Below, in pieces: positions 1 to 31,131 of a stretch of DNA of 64,000 nt. The notes beneath the pieces were generated by a model that saw only the letters and a program-made list of their open reading frames with translations, had not been told where the DNA came from and did no database searches. The translations under genes and the position numbers were made by a program. Source of the stretch: Oasisia sp. SBJ-2009 (lineage: Eukaryota; Annelida; Polychaeta; Sabellida; Siboglinidae); contig OZ024866.1 of assembly GCA_964017155.1 (NCBI GenBank), positions 25,651,244 to 25,715,243 on the forward strand, read 5' to 3'. Position 1 is the stretch's first letter. Every line of letters begins with the position of its first letter.

Positions 1-244
1 TATCTCACTCAAACGATCAAAGAAAAAGTAGTTTATTACAGTAAACACAACCTCCATCAAACAGTATAGAAAATAATTATATTTGTAGAATTTGTGGGTA
101 TCCAAAACATAGTGTCCGAATGTTCAGCCATCTGAAACTTCCACCACTGCAATGATAGTGTATACAATATATAAACAACACGATACTGTAAATTGTACCT
201 TTTGAAAAGTGCCATACATTTAACCACGGTTCCACTTCTCCCAG

Positions 245-19249
<19,005 letters not shown>

Positions 19250-19381
19250 ATGTCTCCCTTTGTGTGAAAAGCCTTCATTGTTTTTCTTGCATGTTCTGTG
19301 CCTGTAAATTAGCTGGCAATGCGATGTACATCATTATTGGATTACAAACATCACATCCGTGTGCGTGCAATATGACATTGT

Positions 19382-19708
19382 AGGCTGGTCTTAAATGGAG
19401 ACAGTTCTTGAAAATATGTACAACAAGTATCCAAGACAATACTACCCAGTAGTTATTTTTAATCACTGTTTGACAGAAAATATTTATATGCATAATCAAG
19501 AGGTTTAGAACATGCTTAAATAAGCAATTACTAGAGTATTTAATGTGTAGGCTAGTCCAAGACGGAAAACAGTTCTTGAAGATGTGTACAATAAGTATCC
19601 AAGATAATTCAAATTGCTTAATGATTATATCATTTTTAGACAGAAAGAACTTACATGCATATTCTATTAATGTTTTATAGGCAGTTACTATAGTGTTTAA
19701 TGTATGAG
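19382..19708 (+). repeat. Diverged direct repeat in C3-like 3' flank
   Basis: Two copies of about 165 bp (19382-19548, 19549-19708) share GTCTTG/ACAGTTCTTGAA-AT-TGTACAA-AAGTATCCAAGA and the ends TTTAATGT. It lies within the likely 3' UTR. Confidence 0.7.
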
Positions 19709-20009
19709 GTGTTTGTAGTGTTGTTTCCTACCCATGTGTAATGATCGCCTGTGATATACTTTCTCGTGTAGTTGGGTGTGCAAAATGTAGCTGCTGTGTT
19801 TTTTCGTAGCCTTTCTAAAGTTTGTATATTATTTAATGAGTATACAAAGCATAAGCTGAATTAAGTAGATATTTGTATTTCGAGAAACAAGAGGATGTGG
19901 GGCGCATGTGTTTGACGCTTATTAAAAATCATGCAGTAACGCCTAGTAAAATGGTTTTATTCCATCTTAGAGCTGTACACCAAGATGACTTCTGATTACT
20001 TCAACAACA

Positions 20010-20015
20010 TTTATT
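20010..20015 (-). terminator. Possible FREP polyadenylation signal
   Basis: TTTATT on plus (AATAAA on minus) lies 620 bp beyond the lectin stop. With the plus-strand signal at 20042 this would make the two convergent transcripts meet or overlap. Confidence 0.3.
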
Positions 20016-20041
20016 TACATAGACACTATTAGTATTCCTGA

Positions 20042-20047
20042 AATAAA
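20042..20047 (+). terminator. Possible C3-like polyadenylation signal
   Basis: First AATAAA after the C3-like stop, about 0.8 kb downstream; an ATTAAA lies at about 19920. Neither is verified. Confidence 0.35.
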
Positions 20048-20634
20048 AATTAGTATTACACACATGCACAACGCAAACAACTTAACGTGTAGTCAAAAGA
20101 GGTTGCACTATGTTGCCAGATGGTGCAGGATTATAATCATCAACTAACTATACGCACGATGGCAGCACCATAACGTAACATGTCTGTATAGTAGCAATAG
20201 TAGGCCTTAACCGTCGGCCAGATTACATTCTAAATAAACCACTTTGTTACAATATAGGGTAAAGTAGGGAGACACGGACTAAACAACGTAACCAAATGTA
20301 TAACGTATTGCCCCTAGGCATGGTTCATCACAATTAACTTGTAAATATATTAGCAACATTTGTTGTGGGTAACAATAAGCACACTTATCAGACAACACCT
20401 ACTCATCAAAATAGCACTGGCGGGACAAGACACTTTCATGCCAAGTGGGCAATATGCCTACTTAGGTGTTTTGTGCCGTTGCTGTTTACCAAACATGGCT
20501 ATACAGTACGCATGTACATAAAAAAAATAGTATGGTGGCAATTACTATAATAATAATTAACGTTTAAGGTGTTTACATAGCGAACATACATTATGTTCTG
20601 GCATTGCGAGTTGCGTATGCAACATTGTTGCGAT

Positions 20635-20888
20635 TCACTGGGGTCGAATTTTCATAACAACATTCTTGAGCGAGTACCGGTAACCATGCCAGTGATCCCA
20701 AATAATCCCTTTTCTAAACCCAGTGTATGCGCCACCGAGGTACAATCCATTCAGGTTTGCGGCTGTACAGTCGAAGTACCACCAGCCGCCTCCCTTGTAA
20801 CTTTCTGCACAGCTGCTGTCATCCCACCTGTCGTTGTCCCTATCCCGTGTGCTGAATGCCGCGCCGCTATGAATGCTGAGCGAATCAC
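20635..20888 (-). CDS. FREP exon D, FBG C-terminal part
   Basis: Acceptor TTTCAG at 20894-20889 (minus). Encodes GDSLSIHSGAAFSTRD through KIRPQ, with TGA at 20637-20635. Contains the calcium loop DRDNDRW and the second disulfide pair. Confidence 0.92.
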
Positions 20889-23800
20889 CTGAAACACAAA
20901 CAACGTCAGAAACAGAACCGTCAACTCTGAGGATACTAAGTGCACATGATCCCTGTCATGCTTTTTTCACTTTGACAACAATGGCGATAAAGCACAAGCA
21001 ATAAGAATTGTTTTCGCGCTTATTGCCAGAGCAGCTGTGGCAATAGTCAGGGCGAATAATATATTATAAACGAGAGTAAAACAAATATATATAAGAAAAG
21101 GTAAATGCAGTTTTGTTTAGAATTATAGTTCACTTATCATCATCTCAAAACTAAAATGGAATCCAGAGTGAGCAATAATAATGTCATGAATACAATTTAA
21201 TCAATTCTACGGATGATACAATAGGAAACGTAACTAGTATTGATGGTAGTATTATTTTCATGTTACATACTCTTACTGCCATGGTTAGATTTCCGCATCA
21301 ACTGGATTTTAAAAATCTCACATTCGTGCACCAATAGAAAAATAGTGTATACTATAGAATAATGCGATACAATTATATTAATTCAACTATTACTGTTTCA
21401 CGTCCACCATTGCTGTCTTGTTTTGATGATACTTTATCAACGTTGGGGGAGTGGTAGCGCGGACGAGCAACACATTGCCGACCGAGAGAAGGGACGACGG
21501 TTCGACTGCACCTGCCGAGCTTTCGAAATTTAGGCACCTCACCTAGTTTGAAGGAAGGAACCATCTAAGCTCGAAATGCATTTCCGTCTCCTCGGTTTTA
21601 TTCGAGGCGAGGTCAAGTATAATCGAACACGCGTTGCGAACGAGTGTCCTGTGTGGCCCGATTTTGTGAGGGGGAATTGCCTCCTTGATGTATCAAGAAC
21701 TGCTCAATCTAGTGGTATTTGATATAGATTTTAACTATGTCTAAATAAGATTGCCCTTACCCTACCCTGCCGTGCCGTGCATTGCCCCGCCCCGCCCGCC
21801 CCGCCCCGCCCCGCCCCGCCCACTACCACACTACCTTTTCGTAGTGCAAAATTACAAGCTTGGTTCAGCTTGCACAAATGATATTCCTTGCGCATGCTAA
21901 GGCTAGCGAGTTGTAAGATCAGAAATATAATTTTAAAATATGCATCGTAATCACCCGCTGTTCCGCTGTAATGTCGCACGGTCAACCTGTACTTGTTGTC
22001 TTCGTTGGCAACTGCGAAATCCGCGTATTCCGCGAATCTGACTTGTCCTTCAAAATCAGCCAACTCGACACTGAAAGCGTACTTCTTTCGTGCAGTGATG
22101 GCGTGCAGGTTGTCGTTTCCTGGAAAAGACACAAGATATTTGCTTATTGATTGTGCACACCATTTACCCGACGGCCATCAGTATTGGCTTCCAAACCAGT
22201 ATCCGTGTCTTATCATTTTGCGGAATCACAAACATGAGGAAATATAATAATTACACATTTTCGCTGTTTTTATCTTAACTTAAACGCAACTGTGAATTTA
22301 GCAAATATATTTTGTAAAATATGTTATGGTTTTTATGTCACAGTTGTGTTGTTTCTAAATAACCGTTAGATATTTTAATGTTCAGGTTACATAAGACTTA
22401 ATGTGGGCTGTCTTTTGCTGTGTAGAGAGTATAAGTAATTTATTTTGCTTTCTTTTGCTGTATAGATAATAAGAATAATTCATTTTGCTGTTTCTTGCTG
22501 TATAGAGAGTATGAGTAATTAATGTTGCTAAGGTGTTCATAGTATAATTGTTCTGGGTCGGGTGTTCATGATTGTTATATTGGTTTATTTTACTTGCTAA
22601 CGTTAAGTGTGAATTATTCTTATAAACCTATTTTTTCTTTGTGCATGGCAGTTGGCATATGCTCATTACCTAAATGATTAAGTTGGGGTGTAGGAGGTTA
22701 TCAAAGGCAAGTCAGGAAGGGTACGACAGTACCCTTCCTAATATGAATGGCTAAGAGTTTCCTCAACACTAAGGTGAATCCGAATTGATCCAGCGATTGG
22801 GAATAGCTACAGACATGTGCTAAACCATTTTGGAAAGCCCAGAGCAAGCCGCAAACTCGTCGATTTTTGATTTTCGTCCCTCAACTCGAGTGTTCGATGT
22901 TTCAAACTTTCGAATTTCGCTGTGTTTAGAATTATCGCGCGTCCAGGGTCGCCGTCTTGTGAATAACGTATAGCGAGAATTATAATTTTGCTGATATTTA
23001 TCCGGGAGATGGCACCACAAAGTTGTTCAAATAATGAATTTCTCTTTTCCAAAGGAAATTACTGGAGCAACGAAATATAACCTATAACAATAAATATCAG
23101 GAAGGGTACGGCAGTACCCTTTCTAATACGAATGGCTAAGATTTTCCTAAACACTAAGGTGATACGAATTGATCCAGCGATTGGGAATAGCTACAGAAAT
23201 GTGCAATGCCATTTTGGAAAGCCCAGAGCAAGCCTAGAATACAAAAAAATCGTCGCTGTTTGATTGTCGTCCCTTAACTTGAGTTTTCGATATTTTTAAC
23301 TTTCGACTTTCGCTGTGTGTGCAATGACAAATTATATCAAACAAGTGCCTGTCACTGACATTATTTCAGGTCATGCAGCAACTATTGCATGTACATATGT
23401 TGGCTTCGCGGGTAAAGGAATAAAACTAGTGGGTAAATGCGTCAAGGATGAAGCAGGACTGGGGTAATATGAACGGGAGTGGGACTACTACACGGTAAAT
23501 GCTTCGCAGCTAAAACACGTATGAGACACGAGTTAATGTAAGGAGACAAACTCCCCCCCCCCCGCCACCTATCCCCTCCCCCCGCCCACCTCCTTCTGAC
23601 CGTCCCCAGTCCAGCCGCCGTCCTCTCCCTTCCCCGTTCATTCATATTTCCGGCTGAAATTGCGCCACTGCAGAACGTTCCTCACCACCGACGGTCACAT
23701 CGCATGTCGAATATTCCTTGGGAACCCTCGACTCAGTGTGACAGATAACGGCGACTTTTGCCAGCTGGCACCGCGAACTATTTATCTCCGTGCTGCTGCA

Positions 23801-26218
23801 ACCAACCAGTTCCTCCACGATTCTTTACTCGACAGGATATCGTGACAAGATATCTCACAGTCACGCCCGGTATCGAAATGAAGCGAGGCTGATTTCAAGG
23901 GTTGAGCAAAATTGTAGACTCCAGTGACGCCTACACGATATCTTCCTCACAGAAATTCTCTCACAAGACGCAGTTCAGTACTTCAAAGTTCCCCAAACTC
24001 ATCATCCACTCTATCCTGGTGTCAAACGTGTGTTGTACTGTTGTACATCTCAATCTCCTCATTATTCGCCGTCTGTGTATCTCTTCCGCTTTGCCGCGGA
24101 GTCGAAAAGTGGATTGCTCTACGTTAGAGCGTCACCATCATTTCGTTTCAGGGAGGGGCGAGATCGCATAATTTTTATTTGGGGTGGAAAATAGGCAAAC
24201 ATGCGGCAACATAGGGGGGGGGGGGGTATTCAACCACTGGTGACGGGGGTAGGGGGCCGGGGGGGGGGGGCTTGTCTCCTTATATTAACTCGTGTCTCAT
24301 ACGTGTTTTAGTTGCGAAACATGTACCCTGTAGTAGTCACACTCCCATTCATATTACCCCAGTCCTGCTTCATCCTTGAAGCATTTACCCACTAGTCAAA
24401 TATAAAACACGGTGAATACCTTCAACAGCCACAAGAATACGAAGTTAATTGCGTTGACCCACCAATCCAGAGGTTCTGCATAAGATCACCAAATCCGTAC
24501 TTGTAGCTCTTCCAGTCGCGGTGGAAGTCGGTGGTGTTATCGACCCGACTTTGGATCACCTGCCACGGACACCGACGATATCATGAAATAACTCAACAAT
24601 TCAATAATAATTGTGCGTTTGTATTTTGCTTTTGGCATTTCAATCACCAAACAGTGCATGAAATATTAATTTCACATAACGCAACAACATTAGCTTCACA
24701 CATGTAACTCTTTTAACTAAGTTTAAGGAGTAAAGACGATGGAGTTGTGACTATTTTGTACGTACGCCGATTTATTGTGAGGCCGTGAACTCTTTGAACA
24801 TCAATTTTTTTATTAACAAGCCTATGTTAAGTGGATGACATCTGTTCCTTTCATATTATATGTAATCCTAATAGTAATCTACCCAACCGTTTATACTTTC
24901 AACATGTATACATCAGCGTATCTAAGCGGCTCTTCGCAAGGGAACAAAGCAGTCAAATACATATACAGTATGTCATATAGGTCACATACACGCATTCCCA
25001 CACGAATCAAAGGGAGCCTTGTTCTTTCCGGGAAAAAGGTGGTCACAAGCCAACATCGAATGAACTGATTACTGTCTTGGCCGAATGCAACGCGATGTGT
25101 CATCTACAAGTACCTTTATTGTTGATTTCATGTCTTTTTGCAAATGTTTATGTTGGACGAACTCACACAGACGCATGCACGCACGAATGCATACACGCAC
25201 GCGCGCACACGCTCCTTATAAATATATAGTTATGATTTCGGATGTCGTCGTATTTGTGTAAATCTGTGCGAGTGAATTGCGCTGTCCAAAAACCCGCGGC
25301 CTGTTCATGTAAGTTACTGTTGCTGCTACTGGAACAATTGCCGCTGATGGAACATGGCACATTTACCTATGATAGGACATGGGGTATAAAGTAGTTAATA
25401 AACAAGTATATCCGCAAGGCACACATTTAACGATTTTTATTTTATAAAAGTTATTTTATACTGTGGAGACTACATCCCTTGAAGATCAATATTGTTAGGG
25501 ACATAATGGAATGACAGAATGTTCTACTTCCTGGAGTTGGAGAAACAATGTGTCATGTTGCTCACACACAATAGCCAGAGGCGAGAAAGGATATGCAAGT
25601 CTAGCCACATTTTCAGATTAATAGGCCGACGAATCTGTGCCTTTTCTAAATAATTAATATTTTTACCCCACATTCATACCTTATCGCTAATGACAGACAA
25701 TAACAATCAGTAACATATTTTTATGAGCATTACAATTGTATTCCTAAAAAATAAGAAATGTTTTATTATGCATTACTAGTGTAATAATACTATTGTATTT
25801 TTTATATTTACTTTTTATTTAAGTATATTTCCTAAGAAACGCCGCTTTTAGGTCAATGTCTTGATATCTAAATCGCGTGCACACTAATGAGACAAGCTGC
25901 ATAGCTTAAGCCAATTATTTCTCAACCTACACATTGCTATGGAGTTATAGTAATATGTACAGTGACCAAAAGTAGAACACGGAGGGCATGGGGTTTGGGT
26001 TATAGATGCACAAAGAGGTATATTAATTTCGAGGTACCCAGATTTAAACGGTACTCTGCAAATAATACTTACCAACCAACCTTGTCCACGAACCATGTCA
26101 CACCAAATCTGAACTGTTTTACCCGCCAGAGTGATGTTGTACACGCCACTTGTCGACATGCCAATATTCAGCAGGTCAGCGCAGTCGTGGACGTTTAACA
26201 TCTCCAGATACCGTAACC
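20635..26218 (-). CDS. Fibrinogen-related (ficolin/FREP-like) lectin, C-terminal FBG domain
   Basis: Four minus-strand exons (26218-26073, 24559-24463, 22119-21955, 20888-20635) join in frame into 219 residues plus TGA, a full-length fibrinogen C-terminal domain. Such secreted lectins bind microbial glycans and, in ficolins, trigger complement. Visible motifs: HDCADLL, SGVYNITL and WCDM (first Cys pair), VIQSRVDN and FHRDWKSYKYGFGD, LWIG, YRLTVRHYSGTAGDS, the calcium-site DRDNDRW, CAESYKGGGWWYFDC (second Cys pair), ANLNGLYLGG and KIRPQ-stop. All four conserved cysteines are present. The exon upstream of 26218, phase 1, with signal peptide and any coiled-coil or Ig part, was not found. The gene is convergent with the C3-like gene. 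Confidence 0.9.
21445..21512 (+). repeat. tRNA-like/SINE-head sequence
   Basis: GGTTCGACTGC at 21499-21509 matches the pol III B box (GGTTCGANTCC) at all but one position, and TAGCGCGGACG lies 45 bases upstream as a weak A box. Probably a SINE head or decayed tRNA. Confidence 0.35.
21779..21821. repeat. (CCCCG)n tract
   Basis: Short C-rich pentanucleotide run in an otherwise AT-rich intron; G-quadruplex-prone on the minus (lectin sense) strand. Confidence 0.8.
21955..22119 (-). CDS. FREP exon C, FBG middle
   Basis: Acceptor TTCCAG, donor GCGG/GTGATT (minus), phase 1-1. Encodes NDNLHAITARKKYAFSVEL, DFEGQVRFAEYADFAV and YRLTVRHYSGTA. Confidence 0.92.
22712..23320 (+). repeat. Two diverged copies of a 220-bp repeat
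   Basis: 22712-22930 and 23098-23320 align in the same direction, both starting with a palindrome (GGGTAC-ACAGTACCC type) followed by GAATGGCTAAGA and GATCCAGCGATTGGGAATAG. Probably two copies of a non-autonomous element. Confidence 0.75.
23425..24396. mobile_element. Non-autonomous TIR element, about 972 bp
   Basis: Left arm 23425-23564 and right arm about 24262-24396 are inverted copies of about 135 bp, starting ACTAGTGGGTAAATGC, with few mismatches. Homopolymer C (left) and G (right) runs lie at the inner arm ends. The interior has no transposase-like ORF. It sits in the intron between lectin exons B and C. The terminal ACTAGT could be TIR or target duplication. Confidence 0.75.
24463..24559 (-). 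CDS. FREP exon B, FBG
   Basis: Acceptor GGCAG, donor ATT-G/GTGGGT (minus), phase 0 in, 1 out. Encodes VIQSRVDNTTDFHRDWKSYK then YGFGDLMQNLWIG, one of the best conserved FBG segments. Confidence 0.93.
24560..25898. other. FREP intron up to the duplication edge
   Basis: AT-rich intron between lectin exons B and A. Short ACGC-rich patch at 25165-25212. Nothing else recognised. The duplicated unit starts at 25899 inside this intron. Confidence 0.4.
26073..26218 (-). CDS. FREP exon A, FBG N-terminal part
   Basis: Acceptor TTTCAG, donor TTG/GTAAGT (minus), phase 1 in, 0 out. Encodes VHDCADLLNIGMSTSGVYNI and WCDMVRGQGWL. It joins exon B in frame (WL-VIQSR). Lies inside the duplicated unit. Confidence 0.92.
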
Positions 26219-27722
26219 CTGAAACTATCAAAGAGATAACTCAAAGGTCGATTTCATGATCAATGTTGTCTCGGGGGATAATTGATTGATTTGATCTACA
26301 AACCGATATGATGGATGATCCTGTACTCGTGTTCCTGTTCGGAAGCTGATATAATTTATTTTGCCAGTATGTCCTCTCAGTTTTGCAACTTCAAAAATAT
26401 ATTAATATTATTTTGTGTTAGTGAAAACAAACCTGCTGTGTCATGAGGACCGTAACATAATAGTCACGGTAACTATATATAAAAACAAATTATATATATA
26501 TATATATATATATTTATGTATATATATATATATATATATATGTATATTTATACATACATATATATACATGTGTTATATATATACATACATATACTTATAA
26601 TACCTTTTCATCGTCCGTGTGGCGTTGCGCACTTGGGTCTACTTTGTGAATATTAATATGTGATGTCAGAGCCTACAACAACACCAAGTGCTTGGCATGT
26701 AGCCAGAGGGGGCCCCAATCTGTGAAAAATTGGAAAAAGATTTTTGTGCTGACAGAATGCGAATTATTTCCTGGTTTCGGTGAAAAATATTAAAAGAAAA
26801 TCAATAGCTAGCTTGGACGTTGTCAAATTAGGATTTGTTCGATCCAAGTATATTACTGACATGTATGAAATGCTGAAACACACCTACATGATATGGGAAT
26901 TATTTTCACAAATACATTTCAATAAGAAACCTCTGAGCAGATAATGTTGTATGTCGATAATATTATGCACAATACGGTAATACATAAAAGCTTCATTTTT
27001 AACTGAATGGTAAGTCATAAATAGCACCTGTTGACAAATATATGCGTCTCTGTCGAACACACAACTTCGACACCACGCACGTTAGTTACGTACGAGAAGA
27101 GCCCGGAAATCGGAATCTTGCTATACAGCTGTACTGACTGAGTGTGTGGGAAACGGAACCCAAAAATACAGCGTTCAATCGTCGTTTAAGTTAAAAGCAT
27201 AAATTACATAAAAATAGGTATAATTTGTTTCCTCGCCACTTCTTCGCTGCGCATAAAAGATCGCGATAATTGTTATTTGTTCATGACACTGCTTCTTCTA
27301 GTACTTCAGCATTATATATTTCTTTATATTCAGCCAAAGAAGTTGTCTGCTTTTCAGGACACCACATGTTACGTACGGACACTTGTTTCGTTCCATTTGT
27401 TTCACCTGTAATACTATTTAACGCCATTGAATACGACCACGCTTTATGGCATCTGTGCTTCTTGAATTATAGCTTATTGTGACCACATTGCTTGTCCTAT
27501 TTAAGCAGTAATAGCGACTTTCAGTGCTGACGTAACTGCTTGTCACAATGGCCGAAGGAAACAATGAGCATTTTATAACAACAAAATCCAGAGCACAAAA
27601 CAAACCTACATGCGCAGATCAGTTTTCGTGAGCCCTATATAAACAGGGATAAAAAATATATGATGCAGTATGATTATGCTAATACACTCTAATCAGAGTT
27701 AAGTAATAAACTTGTTTTGCAG
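26219..27722. other. Spacer between lectin exon A and tail exons
   Basis: Contains a (TA)n-rich stretch at 26490-26580. I searched both strands for a lectin signal-peptide exon and for a transmembrane exon and saw neither. Confidence 0.4.
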
Positions 27723-27782
27723 AAGTGTTCGAGGACATGCAAGGTTATGTCATCCCTCCAAAACGGTCACAAGGACAGGAAG
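27723..27782 (+). CDS. Receptor tail exon 1, left copy (orphan)
   Basis: Acceptor TTTTGCAG, donor GAAG/GTAGGC, phase 1-1. Encodes VFEDMQGYVIPPKRSQGQE with a tyrosine motif YVIP. No upstream receptor exons exist left of it in this window, so this copy looks 5'-truncated, or it belongs to an older receptor copy lost by rearrangement. Confidence 0.6.
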
Positions 27783-28486
27783 GTAGGCGAGGTTACTAGG
27801 GTATGACTAGCAAATATATTAATAACTAATGATGAATCACATAAGTTCTTCGTTAGGTGGGAGGCTAAAATATATGAACGTTAGCTCCACTGAGGCAACA
27901 AACTTGATCAATGTTTGACCATTTGCACAAAGTATTCTTTTTTGGAGGTCGAATTGTGCTACAGAGACGTGCAAATGGAAACATAAAATGGCGAATATTA
28001 TAACATTAATACTAGACTGAAACTAAATGCGAATCAACATGGCCGTTTCTGACTATTGCTATTTTGCGACGCCTGGGGATTGGCGACTTATTAGTATAAT
28101 CGTACACGCGCGCACGCCCGCACTCTCGCACACACGCACGCTCGTACGCTCGGACGTTCGCAAACAAGCCCGTGATTGTGTGATGAGAAAATGCATACTA
28201 TTCGTTTGTCAAATTCAGTATTCCTGCTTCGTTTTGAAGTTACTAGAAGGTAGCTTACACGGATGGATGTTATGTCGAAACGCAATACGTCTAGCTGCGT
28301 TAACAATATAAATTATACAGTGTATACCTACAGTGTTGATATGTGAATTGATTTATGTCAAGGTTTATAAGTGCAAACGAACAATTGATTCACTTGCGTT
28401 CAGTTTAATTAAAAGTGACATTTTACCACAATTTTCACACGATGTCACTATGTGAATATTTCCGTATTTCCCCGCGTGTTGTCCAG

Positions 28487-28587
28487 GTGTTGCCGACGAC
28501 ACAGGTGGCTACTACAACACGGCGAGAGAGACTGACCGGCCGGACGGACATAACGTCTATGACGTCATACAGACTAATTCTCAGTAG
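28487..28587 (+). CDS. Receptor tail exon 2, left copy (orphan)
   Basis: Acceptor GTCCAG; encodes GVADDTGGYYNTARETDRP then NVYDVIQTNSQ and TAG at 28585-28587. YYNT fits the Grb2-SH2 pattern Y-x-N-x, and YDVI is a generic SH2/ITIM-like site. It follows tail exon 1 in frame. AATAAA lies 40 bases after the stop. Confidence 0.6.
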
Positions 28588-28626
28588 CTACCCGACATGG
28601 TAACAAGTTCAAACGCAAAGAATTTG

Positions 28627-28632
28627 AATAAA
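28627..28632 (+). terminator. Polyadenylation signal after tail exon
   Basis: AATAAA about 40 bp downstream of the TAG at 28587; supports this being a terminal exon. Repeated at 47584-47589. Confidence 0.5.
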
Positions 28633-28865
28633 CAATTTATATCAGCAATGATATGTATAAAACATCTGCAAATATGAATTCATAACGTAGATAGTTTGTT
28701 ATGCATAGGTATGTACTATTGGGGCCAATACATATGCAGCTGCTTTTGAACGCGATCGTAGAACGTGACAAATATACACGTTTGAAATGCGCTCCAGTTG
28801 ATCATTTGTTTTACCTGTTGTATAACACAAAAGGAGACTCACATAAGCGCGCATAAACACGCATG

Positions 28866-28868
<3 letters not shown>

Positions 28869-28945
<77 letters not shown>

Positions 28946-28983
28946 CTCTCACACACACTCACACACACACACACACACACACT

Positions 28984-29014
<31 letters not shown>

Positions 29015-29021
29015 ACACACA

Positions 29022-29065
<44 letters not shown>
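28869..29065. repeat. (CA)n microsatellite
   Basis: About 195 bp of (CA)n with AA and CT interruptions. The unit 2 counterpart is 47826-48044. Confidence 0.95.
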
Positions 29066-29066
<1 letters not shown>

Positions 29067-30289
29067 TTACATAGACTTGTTCTATTATTTTGTGAGTGAG
29101 GTGACATTTATATTCGAAACTAAACCTGTAACATGATAACGTACAGTTTGATCATACGACTTATATTCGAGAGGATCGGGTGTCAAATCATTTCGCTGAC
29201 ATTTTGAACAGCCATGTTGTTCCTGCTTGCTCACCTATATGCATGACTACTTGGCCATCGTGTGTCCGATATGTGTACACACATTCTATTTGCCATTTAT
29301 TCATACAGCGGCTTAATGTTTCTAGGTGTGATCAGTATGATGTTAGGTCATGTATGTTACAGCTTAATATGTTTAAATTGATTCGTTATTGTATATTTCT
29401 TTTTCCGTAACACGTATGCAATTGGGCAGATATTGCCTTATAAATGTTACGTTATTGAGTGTACTATTATTACTTTGACAACATGTGTTACTAACTGTTA
29501 TTACAATGCGACATTTACCACTGCATTAGCTTTTCTTGAACAGCAATGACAAAATGTAGTCTACGTTTTATCATTTCAGTAGCGAGAGTATCAAGTAGCT
29601 AAACGTAGTACTCTATTTTTACGTTGTCGTAGCTATGTTATGGGTCTTTCATGATTGCTATTCGTATTGAAATGATTCATGTCATATCATATAATGACGT
29701 TATATGCATAGCATAGTAACGAACCCTTCATCAGAGTTGTCGAACTTGCAAAAAAGAACAGGTCGCACAGCATAATTATAAATTATTATATTATACGATG
29801 TTTTGCAATATACGATGTTTTGCAAACGTGTAATGAGTATAAACGTATAAAACAGTCACACTATATCCACATTACTGATTGTCAATTTTTCTACGTAATT
29901 GAAAGCATGCTTTAACAATTTCATGACAAAATAACACAAATAAACATAATAATATTTATTATATTTAATTAACTAATTCATATATTAAACATTTAAACAT
30001 ATTAATATCCATACACACAAAATACTTTAGGAATTTGTGTACAATCCTGGTCAACAAATTCAGCATCTACATTAGAGACAATAGTAAACAACATTAGTTA
30101 GAGACAGACATTTGATTCAGACACATCGCTTAGTATTATCTGAAAATTGAGCGTTTGCAAAAACACAATTGAATGGTCATTTATACGGTGTAGGGGTTGT
30201 ATATATCGCAGCTCTAAAACATAATCATCATAGCAAAAACAACTAATTAAATTAAATACTAAATAGTTAACTAACTAATTACTTAATAA
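29066..30289. other. Intergenic, nothing recognised
   Basis: AT-rich DNA between tail exons and the SINE-like sequence; no coding or RNA signal seen. Confidence 0.4.
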
Positions 30290-30600
30290 TGTGTAGAGCG
30301 CAGTGGTCTGCTTAGGCCGTCGGACTGTCATACTGAAAGGTCCCAAGTTAGAATCATCTTACAGGTGATTCAAATCTTGAATAAGTTTATTCACTCTATA
30401 TTACTGTAGTTCACGCAGCATAATAACCATGTGTATGGTTATAGGCAATGGTTAATATACGCTTAACAATAGGCATCGTACAACAGTGCACCGTGGCTGA
30501 ATGCTTCTGCAAAAGGTCGAGATGATGTTGCAATGAACAGGTCTGTCTGAAAGTGACGTGTAACGGGCCCGGAGCCATGCAAAAGATTGGACAACGCGCT
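30290..30600 (+). mobile_element. tRNA-derived SINE-like element
   Basis: GAGCGCAGTGG at 30296-30306 matches the pol III A box at 10 of 11 positions, and AGTTAGAATCA at 30346-30356 is a decayed B box at tRNA-like spacing. The downstream part 30493-30580 resembles 14920-15008. Edges unclear. Repeated in unit 2. Confidence 0.5.
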
Positions 30601-31050
30601 GGGTATGAATGTGTTTCACTGTTAATAAATGTATTATCACAACACGTCTGGTCGTTCATTGTTGTATTAGCAAAATGTTAATTATCTTTTCCAAACGTAA
30701 ACACTTCCGACGAATACGCTCTCTACCCTGGTATCGTGGTGAGTGCCAAAGAAGTCCATAAGTTAGCCTTGACAGATCGCTAGCGTGTACTTTTCTTAAT
30801 ATCGCACTCATAAATGATTGCCTATCATTGATTGTGTATCATTCCGTTAGATTATAAACTACACATATTAGTTATTATTCTTCAACTTGATCGTGTCGTG
30901 CTGTTCATACTGCCTCGGCCATTTTCGTATATTATCTAAAGTTAGACCCAAAACGCAAGTGATGAATTAATTCATTGTATTTTTGTGGCTACGTACACAT
31001 CCCCAATACAAGTGTGACGAATAGACTACTATTATATAATTATAAAAGCT

Positions 31051-31051
<1 letters not shown>

Positions 31052-31127
<76 letters not shown>
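31052..31127. repeat. (TA)n microsatellite
   Basis: About 76 bp; 98 bp in unit 2 (50033-50130). Confidence 0.95.

Positions 31128-31131
<4 letters not shown>

Larger units (their letters stand above)
20889..21954. other. FREP intron
   Basis: Intron between FREP exons D and C. It holds the tRNA-like stretch and the CCCCG tract listed separately; otherwise nothing recognised. Confidence 0.4.

Noticed and set aside
20593..20892. Plus-strand frame of 99 codons
   Set aside because: Exact antisense of lectin exon D.
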